A DNA stretch of 5,412 nucleotides from an uncultured Rhodoluna sp. Its GTDB lineage: Bacteria; Actinomycetota; Actinomycetes; Actinomycetales; Microbacteriaceae. The notes under the pieces are model-generated. The model saw only the letters and a program-made list of their open reading frames with translations. It ran no database searches and was not told where the DNA came from. Positions 1 to 4,900 of this stretch are shown here, piece after piece (the first letter of the stretch is position 1; every line of letters starts with the position of its first letter). The stretch spans positions 1 to 5,412 of the forward strand of contig CALDKR010000124.1 in NCBI GenBank assembly GCA_937898095.1, given 5' to 3'. The position numbers and the translations under genes are program-made.

Positions 1-1250
1 ACGTTGAGGGCGGTTTCGTAGTAGCCAACCTCGCCAAGATGCCTCACCTATTGGTTGCTGGTGCAACCGGTGCTGGTAAGTCTTCGTTCGTCAACTCGAT
101 GATCGTCAGTCTGCTGATGCGCGCAAAGCCTGCCGAAGTTCGCATGGTGCTCATCGATCCTAAGCGCGTTGAGTTGGCCGCCTACCAGGGTGTTCCTCAC
201 CTCATTACTCCGGTTGTTACCAACCCGAAGAAGGCTGCCGAGATTCTGCAGTGGGTAGTTAAGGAAATGGACGCCCGCTACGACGACCTCGAGTCGTTTG
301 GTTTCAAGCACATCGACGACTTCAACCGGGCGATTGTTGCGGGTGAGGTAAAGGTTCCGGAGAACTCGAAGCGTGTTCTTCAGCCGTACCCATACCTACT
401 GGTCGTGGTCGACGAGCTCGCCGACCTCATGATTGTTGCTCCGCGCGACGTTGAAGATTCAATCGTTCGCATCACGCAGCTTGCTCGTGCATCAGGAATC
501 CACTTGGTTCTGGCCACCCAGCGCCCATCAGTTGACGTCGTTACCGGCCTTATCAAGGCAAACGTGCCAAGTCGCCTGGCATTCTCGGTCACGTCAGTCA
601 CCGATTCTCGCGTGATTCTCGACCAACCAGGAGCCGAAAAGCTAATCGGCCAGGGTGACGCATTGTTCTCGCCGATGGGCACAAACAAGCCCATCCGTGT
701 TCAGGGTGCCTGGCTGGCAGAAAGCGAACTTCACAAAATCGTCGAGCACGTGAAGGCGCAGATGCAGCCTGAATATCGCAAAGATGTCGACGAGCCGGTG
801 GTTTCTAAGGTTGTCGATGCCGACATTGGCGACGACCTTGAGGTGCTTTTGCAGGCAGCCGAACTGATCATTAATTCGCAGTTTGGCTCGACTTCTATGC
901 TGCAGCGCAAACTGCGAGTTGGTTTCGCGAAGGCCGGTCGCCTAATGGATCTGCTTGAATCTCGAAACATCGTTGGCCCGAGCGAAGGCTCGAAAGCTCG
1001 CGATGTAATGGTTAAGCCAGAGGACCTGCCTATGGTCTTGGCCCAACTTCGAGGTGAGCCAGGCGCCTCTGCAACTCCTGCCGTGCAGGCAGCGGCTGAA
1101 GCCATCGATGAAGAGCCGGGCCTCGACACAAATCTTGCCGCTGGCAGTTTCGAAGATTTCATTCCTCGCGAAAATCGCGACCATTCGATCATTCGTGGTG
1201 ATGAAGAAGATGGCGACGAAGATGCATGGTCGCTAACGGGGCGAAACTAA
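1..1250 (+). CDS. ftsK: DNA translocase FtsK, C-terminal part (5' end outside window)
   Basis: ATP-driven double-stranded DNA pump at the division septum that moves chromosome ends apart and activates XerCD dimer resolution. The frame is open from base 3, so the ATG at 39 is internal, not the start; 415 codons are visible. In visible-residue numbering, Walker A GATGAGKS is at 20-27 (bases 60-83), Walker B LLVVVDE ends at D137-E138, and the family signature TQRPSVDVVTGLIKANVPSR follows. Then come an SRxILDQPGAEKLIGQGD-type segment and a C-terminal winged-helix gamma domain (about 277-337, with QFGSTSMLQRKLRVGFAKAGRLMD), which in this family reads KOPS polarity sequences. The protein ends in an acidic tail (DEEDGDEDAW). 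The missing N-terminus should hold the membrane helices and linker. The stop overlaps the pgsA start (TAATG), implying translational coupling. Family assignment is secure; nothing looks damaged. Confidence 0.96.
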   Translation, partial: VEGGFVVANLAKMPHLLVAGATGAGKSSFVNSMIVSLLMRAKPAEVRMVLIDPKRVELAAYQGVPHLITPVVTNPKKAAEILQWVVKEMDARYDDLESFGFKHIDDFNRAIVAGEVKVPENSKRVLQPYPYLLVVVDELADLMIVAPRDVEDSIVRITQLARASGIHLVLATQRPSVDVVTGLIKANVPSRLAFSVTSVTDSRVILDQPGAEKLIGQGDALFSPMGTNKPIRVQGAWLAESELHKIVEHVKAQMQPEYRKDVDEPVVSKVVDADIGDDLEVLLQAAELIINSQFGSTSMLQRKLRVGFAKAGRLMDLLESRNIVGPSEGSKARDVMVKPEDLPMVLAQLRGEPGASATPAVQAAAEAIDEEPGLDTNLAAGSFEDFIPRENRDHSIIRGDEEDGDEDAWSLTGRN

Positions 1251-1813
1251 TGCCGAACACGTCAAGCAATCCATACAACCTGCCAAACGCCATCACTGCG
1301 GCACGTATTTTGCTCGTTCCGTATTTCATCTGGCTGCTTTTTCAGCCAGTTGGCGATTTCGATTTAATGCGCTGGTTTGCAACCTTTATCTTTGTGCTTG
1401 GCATTTCAACTGACGGAATCGACGGTGCGATTGCCAGACGCAAGGGTTTGATTACAAACCTTGGCAAAATTCTTGATCCAATTGCCGATAAAGCCCTAAT
1501 CGGTGGAGCCTTGGTTGCACTGTCAATGCTCGGCGAAGTGCCAGTTTGGGCAACGGTCGCAATTCTGGTCCGCGAACTAGGAATCACCGCCTATCGATTT
1601 ATCGTGATCCGCAAGCGCGTGGTCGCCGCCTCTGGCGGCGGCAAGCTAAAGACTGTGTCGCAAAGCATCGTGACCGGACTAATCATGTCGCCGATAGCCG
1701 GCCTGCTTCCGGGTTGGTTCGGCTCAATCGAATTTGGCCTTTTGGTTTTTGTTGTGGTCATCACTCTTTACACCGGCTTGCAGTACATGATCGCGGCATG
1801 GCGCGGGCGCTAA
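1250..1813 (+). CDS. pgsA: CDP-diacylglycerol-glycerol-3-phosphate 3-phosphatidyltransferase (PgsA family)
   Basis: Integral membrane enzyme that joins CDP-diacylglycerol and glycerol-3-phosphate to give phosphatidylglycerol phosphate, precursor of phosphatidylglycerol and cardiolipin. The complete CDP-alcohol phosphotransferase signature D(x)2DG(x)2AR(x)8G(x)3D(x)3D is present: D55, D58-G59, A62-R63, G72, D76 and D80 (numbered from the 1250 start). All metal/CDP ligands are therefore retained. The N-terminus NLPNAITAARILLVP is typical of PgsA, and several hydrophobic segments surround the motif. The start at 1250 is preferred (187 aa): it overlaps the ftsK stop as TAATG and has GGGG at 1238-1241 upstream. 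An in-frame ATG at 1226 would add eight residues lying inside ftsK. Actinobacteria carry several paralogues of this superfamily (e.g. pgsA3, PIP synthase); the PgsA call rests on the N-terminal motif and the ftsK-pgsA-cinA context. Confidence 0.92.
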   Translation: MPNTSSNPYNLPNAITAARILLVPYFIWLLFQPVGDFDLMRWFATFIFVLGISTDGIDGAIARRKGLITNLGKILDPIADKALIGGALVALSMLGEVPVWATVAILVRELGITAYRFIVIRKRVVAASGGGKLKTVSQSIVTGLIMSPIAGLLPGWFGSIEFGLLVFVVVITLYTGLQYMIAAWRGR

Positions 1814-2311
1814 TTGGTTAATCAAATCGCAGCCAAAATAATTGATCACCCTCGCGAAGCGGGTCTGTTTTTAGCCACTGCTGAGTCCTTGACTGGCGGT
1901 CAATTGAGTGCCAAATTTGTCGATGTTCCAGGGGCCTCTGATGTTTTTATGGGCGGGCTGGTCACCTATCAAACAGGGCTGAAAAGTGCATGGCTTGGAG
2001 TAGACCCTGAGCTTTTGAATGCCAGGGGAGCGGTTGACCCAGAAGTGGCTCGACAAATGGCTCTTGGTGTCGCCGCCCGGGCGGCAACCGATTTAGAACT
2101 CGATCCCAATAAGGTCGTGGCGATTGCAACCACTGGTGTTGCCGGGCCAACTGAGCAAGATGGGCAGCCGGTAGGCAAGGTATTCATAGCGGTTGCGATC
2201 GGCGAGAAAGTTCGCATCGCCGAGCTGGGACTGTCTGGCACTCGCGAACAAATTCGCGCCGCAGCATCAGAGCAAGCACTTCAACTAGCTTGGGAACAAA
2301 TCTCGATTTAG
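1814..2311 (+). CDS. cinA: CinA C-terminal domain protein, probable nicotinamide-nucleotide amidohydrolase (PncC)
   Basis: Stand-alone CinA C-terminal domain of 165 aa, the usual length of the single-domain form; the larger N-terminal MoaB-like/COG1058 domain is absent. Characterised PncC enzymes deamidate nicotinamide mononucleotide to nicotinic acid mononucleotide in the pyridine nucleotide salvage cycle. Visible motifs are ATAESLTGG with the family's catalytic Ser (S25), VTYQTGLK with the conserved Lys (K57), and ATTGVAGPTEQDGQPVGKVFIAV, the signature glycine-rich segment near the C-terminus. AESLTGG has Leu where many members have Cys; the Ser-x-Thr-Gly-Gly core is intact. The start is TTG, directly after the pgsA stop with no gap, so expression probably depends on read-through or re-initiation from pgsA; no strong Shine-Dalgarno is visible. 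The gene is historically linked with recA as a competence/damage-inducible gene in other bacteria, but here clgR and DUF3046 lie between them. Confidence 0.9.
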   Translation: MVNQIAAKIIDHPREAGLFLATAESLTGGQLSAKFVDVPGASDVFMGGLVTYQTGLKSAWLGVDPELLNARGAVDPEVARQMALGVAARAATDLELDPNKVVAIATTGVAGPTEQDGQPVGKVFIAVAIGEKVRIAELGLSGTREQIRAAASEQALQLAWEQISI

Positions 2312-2366
2312 TGAGGTTTGACTGAAAGATTCGCCGCTCTGTGGCCCGCCCAGTGCAGCGATTCGC

Positions 2367-2391
2367 AGCTAATTTTCAGGCAAGCTAATTT
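2367..2391 (+). repeat. 9-base direct repeat AGCTAATTT upstream of the clgR promoter
   Basis: AGCTAATTT occurs at 2367-2375 and again at 2383-2391, a period of 16 bases, immediately upstream of the -35-like part of the clgR promoter. It could be a pair of half-sites for an activator or an A/T-rich UP-type element; chance is possible in an A/T-rich leader. A short interrupted palindrome GCGA-T-TCGC (2358-2366) abuts it. Confidence 0.35.
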
Positions 2392-2395
2392 AGTT

Positions 2396-2418
2396 TTGTC
2401 ATACGAAGAAGGTAAGTT
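2396..2418 (+). promoter_or_regulatory. RecA-NDp/PafBC-type damage promoter of clgR
   Basis: The mycobacterial RecA-independent damage promoter is described as tTGTCRgtg-N8-TAnnnT. Here TTGTCATAC (2396-2404) is followed by exactly 8 bases and then TAAGTT (2413-2418). The strongly conserved TTGTCR, the 8-base spacing and the -10 TAnnnT all match; only the weaker gtg differs (tac). The predicted transcription start, near 2425, leaves a leader of about 25 bases before the clgR ATG at 2450. This supports that start over in-frame upstream codons. That PafBC is the activator is family knowledge from mycobacteria, not visible here. Confidence 0.6.
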
Positions 2419-2436
2419 ACTTTTAGCAGTCAGACG

Positions 2437-2443
2437 AAGGGAG
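2437..2443 (+). promoter_or_regulatory. Shine-Dalgarno site fixing the clgR start at 2450
   Basis: AAGGGAG lies 6 bases before ATG 2450, the strongest ribosome binding site in the window. The reading frame is open back to 2318, but those 44 extra codons run through the predicted promoter and have no family counterpart, so 2450 is taken as the start. Confidence 0.8.
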
Positions 2444-2449
2444 TGCCAA

Positions 2450-2800
2450 ATGGTTTTAGTTCGCCAAGAACTAGGCGACGTTTTGCGCGATTTTCGCCAG
2501 CAGCGCGGCCGCACGCTTCGTCAAGTCGCAAGCCGAGCTAGCGTTGCCCTCGGTTATCTAAGCGAGATTGAACGCGGTCAAAAAGAGGCTTCTTCAGAAA
2601 TCTTGGCCTCCGTAGCCGACGCTCTAGATGTTCCGGTTTCGTTGATTCTGCGCGAGGTTAGCTACCGCCTCGAAATGCTCGAAGTTGACTCAATTACCGC
2701 TCGCACCGACATCCGTGAAGATGTTATGTATGTCCCTGACACAGTGCCAGACGAGTTCATGGCGACTTTTAACAAAGCCTTCGAGTCTGTCAGCCAATAG
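2450..2800 (+). CDS. clgR: ClgR-family XRE transcriptional regulator
   Basis: A 116-aa helix-turn-helix regulator. In Streptomyces, Corynebacterium and Mycobacterium, ClgR activates clp protease genes and other stress genes. The XRE-type domain spans about residues 7-62: LGDVLRDFRQQRGRTLRQVA is the first helix pair, then ASVALGYLSEIERGQKEAS contains the recognition helix with the hallmark YLSEIERG. The C-terminal third (VSYRLEMLEVD...VPDTVPDEF) has the usual ClgR length. The position between cinA and the DUF3046/recA genes is the standard actinobacterial location. The start at 2450 has an AAGGGAG site 6 bases upstream and a RecA-NDp-like promoter about 30 bases upstream, so damage-inducible transcription is predicted. 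The C-terminus ends in ESVSQ and lacks the terminal Ala-Ala that makes Streptomyces ClgR a ClpP substrate, so turnover may differ here. Target genes are not in the window. Confidence 0.88.
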   Translation: MVLVRQELGDVLRDFRQQRGRTLRQVASRASVALGYLSEIERGQKEASSEILASVADALDVPVSLILREVSYRLEMLEVDSITARTDIREDVMYVPDTVPDEFMATFNKAFESVSQ

Positions 2801-2802
2801 GC

Positions 2803-2826
2803 CGCAGGCACTGCGATTTTAATTTT
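2803..2826 (+). terminator. Weak Rho-independent terminator candidate after clgR
   Basis: Three bases after the clgR stop, CGCAG (2803-2807) and CTGCG (2811-2815) form a 5-bp GC-rich stem with a GCA loop, followed by ATTTTAATTTT. The stem is short, so termination is likely partial, allowing some read-through into the DUF3046 gene. Confidence 0.4.
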
Positions 2827-2840
2827 CTGAAGGCGCCCGC

Positions 2841-3080
2841 ATGCGGTTGAGCAAATTTCGTGAATTGATGAATGATGAATTCGGCGCCTCCTATGCAGCC
2901 GTGCTTCAAGCAGACTTGGTTCTCACTGAATTCAACGATCGAACCGCAGCCCAACTTATTGCAGACGGCGAAGACCTGCGAGAGGTGTGGTTCGCCATCT
3001 GTCGAGCAAGCGGCGTGCCGCAAGATCGCTGGCACGGGCTAAATCGCACCAAGCGCATTGAACAAAAACACGAACAATAG
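2841..3080 (+). CDS. DUF3046 family small protein
   Basis: A 79-aa soluble protein with no signal peptide or membrane segment. The pattern MRLSKFRELMNDEFGASYA...VLTEFNDRTAAQLIADGEDLREVWFAICRASGVPQDRW matches DUF3046: an N-terminal MRL-x-x-F start, a central L-x-E-L/F-x-x-RT-x-x-Q segment and a G-E-D-x-x-EVW-x-x-C motif. Family members are short, near 60-80 aa, and sit directly upstream of recA in many actinobacteria (Rv2738c next to Rv2737c in M. tuberculosis), which is the arrangement here. Function is not known to me; the fixed neighbourhood suggests a link to recombination or damage response but does not prove it. GAAGG at 2829-2833, 7 bases before the ATG, supports the start. The tail after the domain (NRTKRIEQKHEQ) is short, charged and probably disordered. 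Confidence 0.85.
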   Translation: MRLSKFRELMNDEFGASYAAVLQADLVLTEFNDRTAAQLIADGEDLREVWFAICRASGVPQDRWHGLNRTKRIEQKHEQ

Positions 3081-3101
3081 ACACGCCGATTATTAAAACT
3101 A

Positions 3102-3117
3102 TCGAAATCTTGTTCGA
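3102..3117 (+). promoter_or_regulatory. LexA-type SOS box upstream of recA
   Basis: TCGAAA-TCTT-GTTCGA matches the actinobacterial/Gram-positive SOS box TCGAAC-N4-GTTCGA in 11 of 12 fixed positions (A instead of C at position 6), with the correct 4-base centre and 16-base length. It lies 146 bases before the recA ATG and 21 bases after the DUF3046 stop. A LexA-repressed recA promoter is therefore predicted close by; TTGTTC (3110-3115) inside the box could act as its -35, but I cannot fix its -10 with confidence. Confidence 0.8.
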
Positions 3118-3138
3118 ATCCTGATAACCTCGAGCTAT

Positions 3139-3171
3139 CTGAAATTGCGTGGCAGTTATGCACAATTTCAG
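3139..3171 (+). repeat. 9-bp perfect inverted repeat between the two recA promoters
   Basis: CTGAAATTG (3139-3147) and CAATTTCAG (3163-3171) are exact reverse complements separated by 15 bases. The repeat lies after the SOS box and ends 15 bases before the RecA-NDp motif. It is either a protein binding site (arm centres 24 bases apart) or a leader stem-loop in transcripts from the SOS promoter. No T-run follows, so it is not a classic terminator. Confidence 0.55.
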
Positions 3172-3186
3172 CCAGTCATTGATTGA

Positions 3187-3209
3187 ATGTCAGTGGCGAT
3201 ACCTAGAGT
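3187..3209 (+). promoter_or_regulatory. RecA-NDp/PafBC-type damage promoter of recA
   Basis: ATGTCAGTG (3187-3195), 8 bases, then TAGAGT (3204-3209) fits tTGTCRgtg-N8-TAnnnT with one mismatch, at the weakly conserved first base. It closely resembles the M. tuberculosis recA P1 promoter. Predicted initiation is near 3216, giving a leader of about 48 bases. As in mycobacteria, recA would thus have a LexA-independent damage promoter downstream of the SOS-controlled one. In that group the activator is PafBC; its genes are not in this window. Confidence 0.75.
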
Positions 3210-3263
3210 CAAAGCAACTAATAGAAAACACTGACTCGGCTCAGGCCAGAAGAAGAGGATCCA

Positions 3264-4325
3264 ATGCCATCACCATCAGATCGCGAAAAAGCACTAGACA
3301 CTGCTTTGGCTCAGATTGACCGCCAGTTCGGCAAGGGGTCAGTCATGCGACTTGGGTCAGACGAGCGCGCTCCGGTTGAGGTTATTCCTACCGGTTCAAT
3401 CGCTCTAGACGTAGCGTTGGGCACCGGTGGTTTGCCGAAGGGTCGAATCATTGAGGTTTATGGCCCCGAATCATCTGGAAAGACCACCATCGCACTTCAC
3501 GCGATTGCCAATGCTCAGCGAAATGGCGGCATCGCGGCATTTATCGACGCTGAACACGCACTTGACCCTGAATACGCAAAAGCCCTTGGCGTAGACATCG
3601 ATGCACTTTTGGTTAGTCAGCCAGACACCGGTGAACAGGCACTTGAAATCGCAGACATGCTGATTCGCTCAGGTTCAATCGACATCATCGTTATCGACTC
3701 GGTTGCCGCACTTGTGCCACGCGCTGAAATAGAAGGCGAAATGGGTGACTCGCACGTTGGTCTTCAGGCCCGACTTATGTCGCAGGCATTGCGCAAGCTA
3801 ACCGGTGCACTTAATTCAACTGGCACCACCATGATCTTCATTAACCAGCTGCGCGAAAAGATCGGTGTCTTCTTCGGCAGTCCAGAAACCACGGCCGGTG
3901 GAAAGGCTCTAAAGTTCTACGCCTCAGTGCGTCTAGACATCCGTCGAATTGAAACTTTGAAAGACGGCCAAGATGCAGTCGGAAACCGCACTCGTGTCAA
4001 GGTGGTTAAAAATAAGATGGCCGCGCCTTTCAAGCAAGCAGAATTCGACATCATCTACGGCGTTGGAATCTCGCGCGAGGGCAGCCTGATTGATTTCGGC
4101 GTAGAGAAAGAAATCGTCAAAAAGTCGGGCGCCTGGTACACCTATGAGGGCGAACAACTAGGCCAGGGCAAAGAGAACGCCCGCAACTATCTGATTGAAA
4201 ACGCCAAGGTTGCCGACGAGATTGAAAAGAAGATCAAAGCAAAGCTGGGCATTGGTGTGCCAAGGGCGGTAGCTGATCTTCCAGTCGAAGAAGCTCCAGC
4301 CGCAAAGGCAGCAACAGCTAGCTAA
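3264..4325 (+). CDS. recA: Recombinase RecA
   Basis: Cytosolic ATP-dependent strand-exchange protein that forms filaments on single-stranded DNA and triggers LexA self-cleavage. At 353 aa it is full length, uninterrupted, and contains no intein. Visible features are Walker A GPESSGKT (67-74), catalytic glutamate E97 in FIDAEHALDP, Walker B IIVIDS (141-146), loop L1 EGEMGDSHVGLQARLMSQALRKL (157-179), and loop L2 from about 195 (NQLREKIG...FGSPETT.GG.ALKFYASVRLD). The C-terminal domain ends in an acidic/alanine-rich tail (LPVEEAPAAKAATAS). Loop L2 reads GVFFGSPETTAGGKALK where GVMFGSPETTTGG is more usual, a mild change. AAGAGGA at 3253-3259 supports the start. The stop overlaps recX as TAATG, implying coupled translation. 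Two damage promoters precede it (SOS box 3102-3117, RecA-NDp 3187-3209). Confidence 0.99.
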   Translation: MPSPSDREKALDTALAQIDRQFGKGSVMRLGSDERAPVEVIPTGSIALDVALGTGGLPKGRIIEVYGPESSGKTTIALHAIANAQRNGGIAAFIDAEHALDPEYAKALGVDIDALLVSQPDTGEQALEIADMLIRSGSIDIIVIDSVAALVPRAEIEGEMGDSHVGLQARLMSQALRKLTGALNSTGTTMIFINQLREKIGVFFGSPETTAGGKALKFYASVRLDIRRIETLKDGQDAVGNRTRVKVVKNKMAAPFKQAEFDIIYGVGISREGSLIDFGVEKEIVKKSGAWYTYEGEQLGQGKENARNYLIENAKVADEIEKKIKAKLGIGVPRAVADLPVEEAPAAKAATAS

Positions 4326-4888
4326 TGTCACAAATTTCAAAGGGGTCAGCAAGAAGTAAAAAACTTGCTGACCCCGCTGAGCTTAATCTCGACAAGGTCG
4401 AGATTAGAAAGCCTCTCTCTGCTGAAAAGCAGGAGCAAAGAGCTAGAAATGTCTTGTTGCACCAATTGGCTCGCAGCTCAAAGTCCACGAAGCAATTGCG
4501 AGAGATTCTTGAGAAGCGTGAAATAGATTCTGCAATCGCCGAGACCGTGCTTGAGCGATTCACTGAAGTTGGTCTTATCGACGACCTTCAATTCGCCCAA
4601 ACGTATGTCAGCAGTCGTCGCAAGTTTCTCGGCAAATCGGCATCAACAATTCGCCGTGAACTTCAGCAAAAGGGCATCTCAAATGAGATCGCAATTCAAG
4701 TTTTAGCTGAGATAACTCAAGAAGATGAATTGCAGTTGGCCTGCCAGTTGGCGCAACGCAGAATAAGTCAGCTGGTTAGGTTCGAACCAGAGGTGCGACG
4801 CAGGCGCCTGATGGCATTTTTGCTTCGAAAAGGGTTCTCGTCTTCGGTTGTTAGTCAAGCCGTTCGTCAAGCTGAAGCCTCGTTGTAA
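4325..4888 (+). CDS. recX: Regulatory protein RecX
   Basis: RecX binds RecA filaments and inhibits or remodels them. The 187-aa protein has a lysine/glutamate-rich N-terminal extension (1-40), then the tandem three-helix repeats of the family: ARNVLLHQLARSSKSTKQLREIL.....IAETVLERFTEVGLIDDLQFAQTYVSSR, then FLGKSASTIRRELQQKGIS, then RRRRLMAFLLRKGFSSSVVSQAVRQA. GLIDD.QFA and the C-terminal R-LMAFLLRKGF are the clearest family marks. It starts inside the recA stop (TAATG), the standard recA-recX operon arrangement. No separate Shine-Dalgarno is obvious, so translation likely depends on ribosomes finishing recA. Its first 110 bases hold three successive stem-loops (4342-4375, 4384-4406, 4419-4432), all within the poorly conserved N-terminal extension, which may restrict expression relative to recA. 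Confidence 0.93.
   Translation: MSQISKGSARSKKLADPAELNLDKVEIRKPLSAEKQEQRARNVLLHQLARSSKSTKQLREILEKREIDSAIAETVLERFTEVGLIDDLQFAQTYVSSRRKFLGKSASTIRRELQQKGISNEIAIQVLAEITQEDELQLACQLAQRRISQLVRFEPEVRRRRLMAFLLRKGFSSSVVSQAVRQAEASL
4342..4375 (+). promoter_or_regulatory. 12-bp perfect stem-loop in the recX start region
   Basis: GGGGTCAGCAAG (4342-4353) pairs without mismatch with CTTGCTGACCCC (4364-4375) around a 10-base A-rich loop. It begins 17 bases after the recX start. With no T-run behind it, it is not an ordinary terminator; a pausing, attenuation or translation-limiting role is inferred. Confidence 0.65.
4384..4406 (+). promoter_or_regulatory. 10-bp perfect stem-loop in recX
   Basis: TAATCTCGAC (4384-4393) and GTCGAGATTA (4397-4406) are exact reverse complements with an AAG loop, extendable by one T-G wobble pair. 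It begins 9 bases after the first stem-loop. In RNA it would be a compact hairpin; as DNA it is a near-palindrome that a dimeric protein could bind. Confidence 0.6.
4419..4432 (+). promoter_or_regulatory. 5-bp stem with GAAA tetraloop in recX
   Basis: CTGCT (4419-4423) and AGCAG (4428-4432) flank GAAA, a GNRA tetraloop. Alone it would be unremarkable; it is listed because it follows two much stronger stem-loops within 60 bases. Confidence 0.35.
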
Positions 4889-4900
4889 AATCGAATCCTT

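Noticed and set aside
731..1192. Long reverse-strand open frames opposite ftsK and elsewhere
   Set aside because: They lie opposite well-conserved genes, have no ribosome binding sites and resemble no family; they are shadows of the forward genes.
1624..1640. 7-bp GC-rich inverted repeat CGCCGCC-TCT-GGCGGCG within pgsA
   Set aside because: It encodes the conserved small-residue stretch AASGGG before KLKT; alternating Ala and Gly codons make such a palindrome expected.
2318..2449. 44-codon N-terminal extension of the clgR frame starting at TTG 2318
   Set aside because: It runs through the predicted promoter, has no ribosome binding site and no family counterpart; ATG 2450 has a strong site 6 bases upstream.
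2312..2449. ClgR autoregulatory box (CGC-N5-GCG type) upstream of clgR
   Set aside because: No match with the correct 5-base spacing was found; GCGA-T-TCGC at 2358-2366 is a different, short palindrome.
3264..4325. Possible intein in recA, as in some mycobacteria
   Set aside because: RecA is 353 aa and collinear with the family through Walker A, Walker B, L1 and L2; there is no insertion.
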